A DNA stretch of 9,422 bases, from positions 1 through 9,422 of the forward strand of contig JAUXXN010000283.1 in the NCBI GenBank assembly GCA_030684755.1, in the 5' to 3' direction. Source of the stretch: Hydrogenophaga sp. GTDB lineage: Bacteria; Pseudomonadota; Gammaproteobacteria; Burkholderiales; Burkholderiaceae_C. The notes under the pieces were generated by a model. The model was given only the letters and a program-made list of their open reading frames with translations. It was not told the origin of the DNA and did no database searches. A program made the position numbers and the translations under genes. Of the stretch, positions 1-6,919 are shown one piece after another. How positions within the stretch are numbered: position 1 is the first letter of the stretch; each line of letters opens with the position of its first letter.

Positions 1-1064
1 AGCTTAAACGTGTGACGGATAGCAAAAAAGCTGCGCGCACCGAACCAAAGCAGGTCAAAAAGGCAGCTGCCAAAGCACATAAAGCGGTGGCCAAAAAGGC
101 GTCTCCACAAGCAAGCGGCACACAAAAGGCCGTTGCGAGGCAGTCTGCAAAAAGCACGGCACTCGCCAAGAGCTCGAACAGAACTTCCCCTGGCAACGTG
201 GCTGTCCGTGCCCATTCGACGGCATCGTTGGTTCGTGTCGCTGCCGCCCCCAGGTTGTCAACGGGTGAGCGCTTGGGACTGCGCGGCAGCGACGATGCTT
301 TGGAGCTGAACTCTAGCGTGGCGCTGGTGGTCGATCAAGATACCAACGAAGTGTTGTTCAGCAAAAATGACTCGGCGGTTTTACCGATTGCGTCGTTGAC
401 CAAATTGATGACCGGTCTGGTGATCGCCGATGCCAACTTGTCCATGGATGAAGCCATAACCATTACCCAGGACGATGTCGACACCTACAAGGGCAGCAGT
501 TCGCGTCTCGCCGTAGGCTCAACCCTGACCCGTGGTGAAATGATGCACTTGGCACTGATGTCCAGCGAAAACCGTGCGGCTCATGCGCTGGGCCGCACTT
601 TTCCAGGAGGTATGCGGCATTTCGTTGAGCTGATGAACAGCAAAGCACGTGAGTTGGGCATGCACGACACCCGCTATGTGGAGCCAACGGGTCTGATGAG
701 CCAGAACCAGTCAAGCGCCCGAGATTTGGCGACGCTGGTGTCGGTTGCTTACGAGCGCCCGATTTTGCGTGACCTGTCCACTTCACCCGGCCATCAACTG
801 GCACTTGGTCATCGCACGCTGCAATACAACAATTCCAATCGACTGATTCGCAGCCCTGAATGGGACATTGGTTTGCAAAAAACCGGCTATATCTCAGAAG
901 CTGGCCGCTGCCTTGTTATGCAAGCCCGGGTGGCGGGGCGCAAAGTCATTATGGTATTTCTGGATTCCGCAGGCGTGGTCAGCCGTGTGCAGGACGCTGA
1001 GCGCGTGCGGCGCTGGGTCGAGGCACAGACCATTCAGGCTGCTTTTATCAGGCCACAAGGTTGA
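1..1064 (+). CDS. pbpG: D-alanyl-D-alanine endopeptidase (PBP7-like, peptidase S11), 5' end missing
   Basis: Low-molecular-weight penicillin-binding protein of peptidase family S11, which cleaves D-Ala-containing cross-links of peptidoglycan in the periplasm. All three active-site motifs are present. Numbering from the GTG at 12, they are SLTK at residues 128-131 (nucleophile Ser128, Lys131), SEN at 185-187 and KTG at 290-292. The catalytic domain spans about residues 95-340, close to the usual PbpG size. Before it lies a lysine/alanine-rich low-complexity stretch (about 1-60), with no signal peptide visible. The GTG at 12 has no Shine-Dalgarno sequence before it and the frame stays open to base 3. 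The true start and export signal therefore probably lie upstream of the window, and the gene is partial. It converges with the iclR-family gene. PbpG rather than DacA/DacC is favoured because no C-terminal extension follows the catalytic domain; the exact paralogue is inferred. Confidence 0.85.
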   Translation, partial: LKRVTDSKKAARTEPKQVKKAAAKAHKAVAKKASPQASGTQKAVARQSAKSTALAKSSNRTSPGNVAVRAHSTASLVRVAAAPRLSTGERLGLRGSDDALELNSSVALVVDQDTNEVLFSKNDSAVLPIASLTKLMTGLVIADANLSMDEAITITQDDVDTYKGSSSRLAVGSTLTRGEMMHLALMSSENRAAHALGRTFPGGMRHFVELMNSKARELGMHDTRYVEPTGLMSQNQSSARDLATLVSVAYERPILRDLSTSPGHQLALGHRTLQYNNSNRLIRSPEWDIGLQKTGYISEAGRCLVMQARVAGRKVIMVFLDSAGVVSRVQDAERVRRWVEAQTIQAAFIRPQG

Positions 1065-1088
1065 GTGGCTGCAAAACGCGCTATCCAC

Positions 1089-1116
1089 AATAAACGCTCC
1101 CAAGGGACCGTTTATT
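1089..1116. terminator. Near-perfect 28-base palindrome, possible bidirectional terminator
   Basis: Arms AATAAACG (1089-1096) and CGTTTATT (1109-1116) are exact reverse complements. Inside them is one C/C mismatch, then TCCC/GGGA around AA. In RNA this gives an 8-pair outer stem, a mismatch, three more pairs and a 4-base loop. The A-rich and T-rich outer arms put a short U-rich run at the 3' side on both strands. It sits between the stops of two convergent genes (plus-strand stop at 1064, minus-strand stop at 1133), where a shared terminator is expected. The stem is AT-rich outside and has no long U tract, so termination is inferred. A protein-binding site is the main alternative. Confidence 0.5.
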
Positions 1117-1132
1117 TGCAATGATTTGGCGC

Positions 1133-1942
1133 TTACCGGGACTCAATCCGTGCCGTAGCCAACTGGGCCTTGGGGCAACCCAGCGCCGCCGATATTTCAG
1201 CCGCTGTAGCGCGCAGTTTGAGCACCCAGTTTTCATCGATGCGATCAGCGGGAGCTGATATGGACAGGCCCGCAACCAGTTTGCATTGGTCGTCGTAAAT
1301 GCCAGCAGCCATGCAGCGAACCCCAAGTTCCAGTTCTTCGTTGTCGCGGGCAACGCCAATTTGGCGGCACTGGTTGAGTTCGCGCTCTAGTGTGATCAGT
1401 TGGGTCAGGCTGTTGCGGGTGTTGCCCACGAGACCTGTGCGAGTGGCGTAGGCGCGAACCCGTTGCGGCTCGTCGGCGGCCAGGAACAGTTTACCCACCG
1501 AGGTGAGGTGCAAGGGAGCACGCCCACCAATGGCACGGACCACCTGCATGCCTGAGCGCTCACTGTAGGCGCGCTCAACATACACAATTTCATCGCCCTG
1601 GCGCAGGCTCAGGTTGACCGGCTGTTGAATCAACTTGTGTAATTCCCGCATGGGGACCAAGGCCGCATCGCGCACACTCAACCGGGCTTTGACCAGGTTT
1701 CCGAGTTCCAGCAAACGCATACCCAGGCGGTAGCTGCCGGCTTCGGGCCGGTCCACAAAGCGGCCAATGGTCAGATCGTTCAGGATACGGTGGGCAGTGG
1801 AGGGGTGAAGCCCGGTTTTTTCGCTGATTTCCTTGAGCGATACGGGCTCTTCTCGGGAGGCCAATACCTCCAGCAGGTTGAACATGCGTTCAATCACCTG
1901 AACGGTGGGCGTGGTGGGCAGGTTGTCGGATCGTTTGGTCAT
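1133..1942 (-). CDS. IclR-family transcriptional regulator
   Basis: A 269-residue protein, the normal length for the IclR family. The N-terminal winged helix-turn-helix covers about residues 14-75: V-S-L-K-E-I-S then G-L-H-P-S-T-A-H-R at 34-52, with the wing around 62-73. The C-terminal ligand-binding (GAF-like) domain covers about 90-255 and includes the family-typical G-V-R-C-M-A-A-G-I stretch (207-215). Such proteins bind DNA as dimers or tetramers and sense small aromatic or carboxylic acids, often in catabolism. The effector cannot be read from this sequence, and no adjacent catabolic gene offers an obvious target. The ATG at 1942 has only a weak GAG before it, but the N-terminus fits the family. 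The stop is TAA. It is the same strand as bpt, 118 bases downstream of it, and probably has its own promoter (see 1965-1994). Confidence 0.9.
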   Translation of the reverse strand: MTKRSDNLPTTPTVQVIERMFNLLEVLASREEPVSLKEISEKTGLHPSTAHRILNDLTIGRFVDRPEAGSYRLGMRLLELGNLVKARLSVRDAALVPMRELHKLIQQPVNLSLRQGDEIVYVERAYSERSGMQVVRAIGGRAPLHLTSVGKLFLAADEPQRVRAYATRTGLVGNTRNSLTQLITLERELNQCRQIGVARDNEELELGVRCMAAGIYDDQCKLVAGLSISAPADRIDENWVLKLRATAAEISAALGCPKAQLATARIESR

Positions 1943-1964
1943 GTGCTCGTGGATGGTTGTTTTT

Positions 1965-1994
1965 ATTTTACGAGATGAAATTGCACACCGTCAG
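1965..1994 (-). promoter_or_regulatory. Candidate sigma70 promoter of the iclR-family gene
   Basis: Reading the minus strand, CTGACG (1994-1989) matches 4 of 6 bases of the -35 consensus. After an 18-base spacer, TAAAAT (1970-1965) matches 5 of 6 of the -10 consensus. The start codon at 1942 lies a little over 20 bases downstream, leaving a short leader. The -35 box lies within an 11-base palindrome, CCGTC-A-GACGG (1988-1998), which could be an operator, as many IclR-family proteins repress their own gene. This is by-eye matching in a 118-base gap (1943-2060). Confidence 0.4.
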
Positions 1995-2049
1995 ACGGCC
2001 CGTTCATGCTGTGCTGCGGAGCCGCTTGTCCTGCTCTGATCACGTCACA

Positions 2050-2063
2050 TAGGCATATGCCTA
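2050..2063. repeat. Perfect 14-base palindrome over the bpt stop codon
   Basis: TAGGCATATGCCTA is its own reverse complement and includes the bpt stop (2061-2063). As RNA it would form five pairs with an AUAU loop. No U run follows in the direction of bpt transcription, so it is not a convincing intrinsic terminator. It may be a protein-binding site, a small 3'-end hairpin, or chance. Confidence 0.4.
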
Positions 2064-2801
2064 CAGGCTAGCCGGAAGCCATTCGCCATCGATCAGCAAC
2101 TCGTGGGGGCGGTAGTCGGCCTTGTAATTCATTTTGTTACTCTGGGCGATCCAATAACCCAAGTAAACATAAGGCAGTCTCAGGGTGCGGGCCTGTTCGA
2201 TCTGCCAAAGAACACCGTAGGTGCCGTAACTGGCTTTGTCATTGGGTTCATAAAAGGTGTAAACCGCAGACAGTCCGTCGTTCAAAACATCGACGATAGA
2301 CACCATTTTTAGCGGCCCCAGCGTGCCATCTGACCTGGGTTCATAGAACTCGACCAAGCGAGAGTTGACACGGCTTTGTAGCAGGAATTGGGTGTATTGG
2401 TCGATGCTGTCGTGGTCCATCCCACCGCCGGCATGGCGGCTGTTCTGGTAACGCAGGTACAACTGGTAGTGCTCAGGGACAAAACACAGCTTGAGCACCC
2501 GGGTTTGCAAGTCAGCGTGCTGACCCATGCTGCGGCGCTGGCTGCGGCTGGGTGTGAAGTGGGCCACGGGTACCCTGAGTGGCACACAGGCTTGGCAACC
2601 GTCGCAATAAGGCCGGTAGGTGAACATGCCGCTGCGACGAAATCCCCGACTCACCAGATCGGAATACGCATCGTTGTGAATGAGGTGGCTGGGCGTGGCC
2701 ACTTGCGAGCGGGCTTGGCGCCCCTGCAGATAACTACAAGGATAGGGCGCTGTGGCATAAAACTGCAGCGCTTGCAGCGGGAGTTCTTTGAGATGCGTCA
2801 C
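2061..2801 (-). CDS. bpt: Aspartate/glutamate leucyltransferase (bacterial Ate1-like protein)
   Basis: Transfers leucine from Leu-tRNA to proteins with N-terminal Asp or Glu, turning secondary destabilising residues into a primary N-degron read by ClpS/ClpAP in the cytoplasm. The 246-residue length is typical of Bpt. The N-terminal Ate1-type domain has the P-Y-P-C-S-Y-L motif (Cys22) and a Cys cluster Y-C-D-G-C-Q-A-C (Cys66, Cys69, Cys72). The C-terminal domain has the family features S-A-V-Y-T-F-Y-E-P (178-186) and Y-V-Y-L-G-Y-W-I (211-218). The start is GTG at 2801, overlapping the TGA of aat by four bases (GTGA, 2798-2801). With no good Shine-Dalgarno visible, expression is probably coupled to aat. 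The stop TAG lies inside a 14-base palindrome. Substrate choice (Leu, not Arg) is inferred from the family and the aat neighbour. Confidence 0.92.
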   Translation of the reverse strand: MTHLKELPLQALQFYATAPYPCSYLQGRQARSQVATPSHLIHNDAYSDLVSRGFRRSGMFTYRPYCDGCQACVPLRVPVAHFTPSRSQRRSMGQHADLQTRVLKLCFVPEHYQLYLRYQNSRHAGGGMDHDSIDQYTQFLLQSRVNSRLVEFYEPRSDGTLGPLKMVSIVDVLNDGLSAVYTFYEPNDKASYGTYGVLWQIEQARTLRLPYVYLGYWIAQSNKMNYKADYRPHELLIDGEWLPASL

Positions 2802-3568
2802 GCGGGTGGGCTGTGTTCGCCTAGGATGTTTTGCCAGTATATTGGCTCAAAATTCCAGCGGGGTGTGGTCAGTTTTACCGATTTTTGCACGTGTTGTATA
2901 AACGTTTTGCGTGGCATCAACGCTGCACCCAGTGACGCAAGGTGTGGCGTGTCTTGTTGGCAGTCGATCAAGGGTATTTGTTGGGCTCGACAAAACGCCA
3001 CCAGCGCCGCCAGGGCTGTTTTAGATGCGTTGCTTTGTCGGCTGAACATGGATTCACCGAACACCATGGAGCCTAGGTTGATGGCGTAAAGACCGCCGAC
3101 CAGCTCACCATCAATCCAGGTCTCCACGCTGTGCGCCACACCGGCTTGGTGCAACCGCAGATAGGCTTGGACCATGGTCGGCAGAATCCAGGTCCCGTTC
3201 TGCCCCGCACGGGGGGTGTGCGCGCAGGAGCGAATCACCCGCTCAAAATCGTGGTCGAACCGCACTTCTAAGCGGCCGGCGCGCAGCAGGTTCTGGATGC
3301 TTTTGCGCAACGAGCGGTGCACGCGAAACGCATCGGTTTGTAGAACCATGCGGGGGTCGGTGCTCCACCACAAGATGGGCTGACCTGCGCTGTACCAAGG
3401 AAAAATGCCCTGTGAATAGGCGGCCACCAGCGTGGCCACATCCAGCACACCACCCCCAGCCAGCAAGCCCGGCGCCGGGTCTTGTGGGCCCCATGCGGTT
3501 TCAACCGGTGGGAAAGCTTGACCAGGCTCCAGCCAGGCCAGTGCAGGGGTGGGCTGGCGCTTGGGCAT
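2798..3568 (-). CDS. aat: Leucyl/phenylalanyl-tRNA--protein transferase
   Basis: Adds Leu or Phe from charged tRNA to proteins starting with Arg or Lys, creating N-degrons for ClpS/ClpAP; cytoplasmic. The 256 residues carry the family hallmarks in order: G-I-F-P-W-Y (54-59), I-L-W-W-S-T-D-P-R (65-73), the H-R-S-L-R-K stretch (84-89), G-E-L-V-G-G-L-Y (154-161), F-G-E-S-M-F-S-R followed by A-S-K (170-183), and I-D-C-Q (201-204). The N-terminal extension of about 30 residues is proline-rich and family-variable. The ATG at 3568 lies seven bases after the stop of the VanZ-like gene and lacks a clear Shine-Dalgarno, suggesting coupling. Its TGA overlaps the bpt start. The two enzymes together cover basic and acidic N-termini. 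Confidence 0.95.
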   Translation of the reverse strand: MPKRQPTPALAWLEPGQAFPPVETAWGPQDPAPGLLAGGGVLDVATLVAAYSQGIFPWYSAGQPILWWSTDPRMVLQTDAFRVHRSLRKSIQNLLRAGRLEVRFDHDFERVIRSCAHTPRAGQNGTWILPTMVQAYLRLHQAGVAHSVETWIDGELVGGLYAINLGSMVFGESMFSRQSNASKTALAALVAFCRAQQIPLIDCQQDTPHLASLGAALMPRKTFIQHVQKSVKLTTPRWNFEPIYWQNILGEHSPPA

Positions 3569-3575
3569 GGTGTGG

Positions 3576-3920
3576 TCAGGGTTTCAAGGTTTCAGCGAGC
3601 TTGCTGCGCCATTGCAGCCGCAACACGAGCGCGGCCAAGATGCCGACCGCATCGGCCAACAGGTCCAGCCAATCACCTTGGCGCCAGCCAGTGGCCCACT
3701 GGGCCAACTCAATGGCTCCACCCGAGAGCAGCAAAAAAACACCGATTTGGTTCAGCGGCTTTTTGGGGTAAGCCAGCAAGGCGAGCACGGTCAAGCCGAA
3801 AAACCCCAGGGCATGCTGAGCCTTGTCCCAGAAGTTGATGGCCGAAGGCAACATGGGACCCGGCATCAGCGACAGGACGACAACGGTTGTCAGTGCGCAC
3901 CAAAAAACAATTTTCCACAT
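3576..3920 (-). CDS. VanZ-like small integral membrane protein
   Basis: A 114-residue membrane protein with four likely transmembrane helices (about residues 3-20, 35-51, 56-75 and 85-101). VanZ-family polar positions are kept: D-K-x-x-H (Asp32, Lys33, His36), E-L-A-Q (Glu71, Gln74), then Arg80, Asp83, Asp86 and Asp90 ahead of the last helix. VanZ gives low-level teicoplanin resistance in enterococci, but most relatives in Gram-negative bacteria have no known function and resistance should not be assumed. I chose the ATG at 3920, which has AGGA about 13 bases upstream and starts directly on the first helix. A GTG at 3959 would add 13 residues, overlap the end of the ABC-F gene and lacks a well-placed Shine-Dalgarno. 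It lies between the ABC-F gene (31-base gap) and aat (7-base gap), so it is probably co-transcribed. Confidence 0.8.
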   Translation of the reverse strand: MWKIVFWCALTTVVVLSLMPGPMLPSAINFWDKAQHALGFFGLTVLALLAYPKKPLNQIGVFLLLSGGAIELAQWATGWRQGDWLDLLADAVGILAALVLRLQWRSKLAETLKP

Positions 3921-3951
3921 ACAAAGTACAAAGTCCTGATCAACCCAACGT

Positions 3952-6009
3952 TCAGGCACTGGCCGCTTCGATGGCCTCGGTCAGCTCCAACCAGCGGGCT
4001 TCCAGCGTGTCGGTTTCGTCGTTCACCGCTTTCAGGCGGCGCCCTGCATCGGCTATGTCGGTGTTGTTCAGCGGTTGGCTAAGGGCGGCTTCCAGCCGGG
4101 TTTTCTCCAGTCCCAGCACCGCCATGCGTTTTTCGTTTTGCTCCAATTCCTTTTTCATCGGACGGGTTTTTTCGGCCACCTGCTGGCGGCGAAGCGCGTC
4201 TTGACGGCGCTGCTCCGGGCTGCGGCTGGTGAGCGACTGAAGATCGACGGCGTTGGACACCGGCGCAGGTGCTGCGACCACAACGCTTGCCTTGTCGTTG
4301 GCCCTGGGTGCTGAGGATGTGGCCACCGGTGCGCTGCTGCGCTGCTGGTCACGTTGCTCCTGGCGCTGTGCTTCGCGCGACTGCTTGGCCATGTCGAGCA
4401 AATAACGCTGGTAGTCGTCCAGATCGCCGTCAAACGGCTCAATGCCGCCGCGCGAGACCAGCCAGAACTCGTCGCACACGGCGCGCAGCAAAGCGCGGTC
4501 GTGGCTGACCAGCATGACGGTGCCTTCAAACTCGTTGAGCGCCATGGACAGCGCTTCGCGGGTGGCCAAGTCCAGGTGGTTGGTGGGCTCGTCCAGCAGC
4601 AGCAGGTTGGGGCGCTGCCACACAATCATGCACAGCACCAAGCGGGCTTTTTCGCCACCACTCATGCTGCCCACGGCTTGCTTCACCTGGTCGCCGGTGA
4701 AGTTGAAGCTGCCCAAAAAGCCGCGCAAGTCTTGCTCGCGTGTGGCTTGGCCGCTCAGGCGGCCCTCAGTGGTGCATTCGCGCACCAGGCGAATCATGTG
4801 CTCCAGCGGCGTGTCGGCCGGGCGCAGCACGTCCAGTTCTTGCTGCGCAAAGTAGCCAATGTTCAGGCCCTTGCCTTCGGTGATGGTGCCGGCCAGCGCT
4901 TGCAGGTCGCGAGCGATGGTTTTGACCACGGTGGACTTGCCCTGGCCGTTGGCACCCAGAATGCCGATGCGTTGCCCGGCCAGCACCGATTTGCTGACGT
5001 TACGCACAATCAGCGTGGGTTCGCCGCCTTCCACCGCCGCCGGGTAGCCAAAGCTCACGTCCTGCATAGCCAGCATGGGGTTGGGCAGGTTTTGTGGCTC
5101 GCTGAACTCGAAGGTGAATTCGGCATCCGCCAGCACCGGGCCGATTTTTTCCATGCGCTCCAGTGCTTTCACCCGGCTTTGTGCCTGCTTGGCCTTGCTG
5201 GCCTTGGCCTTGAAGCGGTCAATGAACTTTTGCAGGTGCGCCATCTTGTCCTGCTGTTTGGAATAGGCGGTGGCCTGCAGCGCCATTTGTTCGGCGCGCA
5301 TGTCTTCAAAGCGGCTGTAGTTGCCACCGTAGCGCGTGAGCTGGGCACGCTCGATGTGGATGGTGACGTCGGTCACGGCGTCCAAAAATTCGCGGTCGTG
5401 GCTGATTACGAGCATGGTGCCTTCGTAGCGCTTTAGCCAGGCTTCCAACCACACCAGCGCGTCCAAGTCCAAGTGGTTGGTGGGTTCGTCGAGCAGCAGC
5501 AGTTCGCTCGGGCACATCAGGGCGCGGGCCAGTTGCAGGCGCATGCGCCAGCCGCCCGAGAAGCTGTTGACCGGGTGCTCCAGCTCGTCGGTGCGAAAAC
5601 CCAGGCCCAAAATCAGCGCCTGCGCGCGTGCCGGTGCGTCGTGCGCTCCAGCGTCGTGCAGCGCCATGTAGGCGTGCGCCATGCGTTCACCGTCACCACT
5701 GTCTTCGGCGGCAGCCACTTCGGTTTGGGCCGCCAACAGCGTCACATCGCCTTCTATGACGAACTGCGTGGCCGGCATGTCGGTTTCAGGCATGTCCTGC
5801 GCTACCTGCGCCATGCGCCACTGGGCGGGCACGTAAAAGTCGCCTTTGTCTTCGTGCAGGGTGTGGTTGAGCAGGCCAAACAGGCTGGACTTGCCCGCGC
5901 CGTTGCGGCCCACCAGGCCGACTTTTTCACCGGGGTTGATGGTGCAGGAGGCGCCATCGAGCAGGACCTTCGTGCCGCGACGAAGGACAAGGTTTTTGAG
6001 CGTGATCAT
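3952..6009 (-). CDS. yheS: ABC-F family ATPase, YheS-type (ribosome-associated)
   Basis: A soluble ATPase of 685 residues with two ABC domains and no membrane segments. Domain 1 has Walker A G-R-N-G-A-G-K-S (34-41), signature F-S-G-G-W (150-154), Walker B ending in Glu175 and switch His204. A linker rich in Lys and Gln (about 236-290) corresponds to the ABC-F segment that reaches toward P-site tRNA. Domain 2 has Walker A G-A-N-G-Q-G-K-S (352-359), signature S-G-G-E (450-453), catalytic Glu474 and switch His503. An Ala/Ser-rich spacer (about 556-590) leads to a charged, probably coiled-coil C-terminus (600-680). The opening residues, the V-I-E-G-D stretch (84-88) and the C-terminal extension resemble E. 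coli YheS more than Uup or EttA. ABC-F proteins act on translating ribosomes, and YheS has been linked to relief of nascent-chain stalling. The ATG overlaps the prmB stop (ATGA, 6006-6009) with no Shine-Dalgarno, implying coupling. Confidence 0.92.
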   Translation of the reverse strand: MITLKNLVLRRGTKVLLDGASCTINPGEKVGLVGRNGAGKSSLFGLLNHTLHEDKGDFYVPAQWRMAQVAQDMPETDMPATQFVIEGDVTLLAAQTEVAAAEDSGDGERMAHAYMALHDAGAHDAPARAQALILGLGFRTDELEHPVNSFSGGWRMRLQLARALMCPSELLLLDEPTNHLDLDALVWLEAWLKRYEGTMLVISHDREFLDAVTDVTIHIERAQLTRYGGNYSRFEDMRAEQMALQATAYSKQQDKMAHLQKFIDRFKAKASKAKQAQSRVKALERMEKIGPVLADAEFTFEFSEPQNLPNPMLAMQDVSFGYPAAVEGGEPTLIVRNVSKSVLAGQRIGILGANGQGKSTVVKTIARDLQALAGTITEGKGLNIGYFAQQELDVLRPADTPLEHMIRLVRECTTEGRLSGQATREQDLRGFLGSFNFTGDQVKQAVGSMSGGEKARLVLCMIVWQRPNLLLLDEPTNHLDLATREALSMALNEFEGTVMLVSHDRALLRAVCDEFWLVSRGGIEPFDGDLDDYQRYLLDMAKQSREAQRQEQRDQQRSSAPVATSSAPRANDKASVVVAAPAPVSNAVDLQSLTSRSPEQRRQDALRRQQVAEKTRPMKKELEQNEKRMAVLGLEKTRLEAALSQPLNNTDIADAGRRLKAVNDETDTLEARWLELTEAIEAASA

Positions 6010-6899
6010 GGGTGGGGCGCGGGCGATGCTGCCAGCGCCGAAAGGGAGTCAGAGGTGAGAAGGAGGACCTGGTCGTCGCCTGCGCTGGTGCTCAGCCAGA
6101 CGGTTTCCAGTTGCGGGAAGGCCGCTTCGAAATGTTCGCGCTCGTTGCCAATTTCAAGCACCAGCACGCCCTGCGGACTCAAGCGTGCAGGCAGGTCGCG
6201 CAAGAGTTGACGGATGAAGTCCATGCCGTCGGTGCCGCCCGCCAGCGCCAGCTCGGGCTCGGCCCTGTATTCGGCGGGCAGGGCTTGCATGCTGGCGGCG
6301 TTTACATACGGCGGGTTGCACAATACCAAGTCCCAAGGGCCGGGGCAGGCGGCTAGGCCGTCCGATTCGGTGAGGTCGATGCGGTCTTGCAGGCCATGCT
6401 GGTCCACGTTGATACGGGCCACGGCCAGCGCGTCGGTGGAAATGTCCGCACCGGTCACCTGCACATCGGGCCATGCCAGGGCAGCCAGCACCGCCAAGCT
6501 GCCGTTGCCCGTGCACAGGTCCAGCACGGTGCGGGTGTTTTCGCTCAGCCAGTGGTCGATACTGCCTTCGGCGATGAGCTCGGCAATGAAACTGCGCGGT
6601 ACGATGGCGCGGCGGTCCACGTAAAACGGCACGCCTTGCAACCAAGCCTCTTGCGTGAGGTAGGCGGCGGGTTCGCGGGTGTCGATGCGGCGCTGCACGA
6701 GCGCACGCACAGCAGTTTGCTGCTCGGGCGCAACGGGCTGTTCAGCCAGGGTGTCCAGGTCGCTGTCCAGCGGCAGGCCGAGTTGCCACAGCACCAGCCA
6801 GGCGGCTTCGTCTTGGGCGTTGTTGGTGCCGTGGCCGTAGGCCAGTCGCGCGGCGTCGAGGTGGGTCACAGCCTCGACCAGAAGTTCGTGCAGTTTCAA
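6006..6899 (-). CDS. prmB: Ribosomal protein uL3 (L3) glutamine N5-methyltransferase
   Basis: SAM-dependent methyltransferase that modifies a glutamine of ribosomal protein L3; cytoplasmic, acting on free L3 or assembling 50S subunits. Of 297 residues, about 1-90 form the helical substrate-binding domain. The PrmB-type block V-P-R-S-F-I-A-E-L-I (100-109) follows F-Y-V-D (92-95). SAM motif I is D-L-C-T-G-N-G-S (127-134), the acidic loop of motif II is near Asp152, and the catalytic N-P-P-Y is at 195-198. The V-P-R-S block separates it from PrmC, the release-factor enzyme. The start is TTG at 6899, with a short GGA a few bases before it. The N-terminus aligns with family members, and no in-frame ATG or GTG lies in the short gap after dapE. 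It begins 20 bases after the dapE stop and ends in a 4-base overlap with the ABC-F gene. Confidence 0.92.
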   Translation of the reverse strand: MKLHELLVEAVTHLDAARLAYGHGTNNAQDEAAWLVLWQLGLPLDSDLDTLAEQPVAPEQQTAVRALVQRRIDTREPAAYLTQEAWLQGVPFYVDRRAIVPRSFIAELIAEGSIDHWLSENTRTVLDLCTGNGSLAVLAALAWPDVQVTGADISTDALAVARINVDQHGLQDRIDLTESDGLAACPGPWDLVLCNPPYVNAASMQALPAEYRAEPELALAGGTDGMDFIRQLLRDLPARLSPQGVLVLEIGNEREHFEAAFPQLETVWLSTSAGDDQVLLLTSDSLSALAASPAPHP

Positions 6900-6919
6900 A
6901 GGGGTTCCGATGGGAGCGT

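Noticed and set aside
868..1158. Plus-strand 96-codon frame overlapping the end of pbpG and running into the intergenic gap
   Set aside because: Out of frame with pbpG, whose KTG motif lies in this stretch; the translation is not family-like, and it crosses the terminator-like palindrome.
2032..2049. CRP-like half sites (TGTGA and TCA on the minus strand) downstream of bpt
   Set aside because: The spacing is five, not six, bases and the second half is incomplete, so it does not meet the CRP consensus.
3921..3959. GTG at 3959 as start of the VanZ-like gene
   Set aside because: It adds 13 non-helical residues before the first membrane segment, overlaps the ABC-F stop and has no well-spaced Shine-Dalgarno. 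Kept only as an alternative start.
4354..5436. Plus-strand open frame of 360 codons antisense to the ABC-F gene
   Set aside because: It mirrors the codon bias of the strongly conserved ABC-F gene, its translation is His/Gln/Ala/Val-rich low-complexity sequence, and it resembles no family. The minus-strand frame has all ABC motifs.
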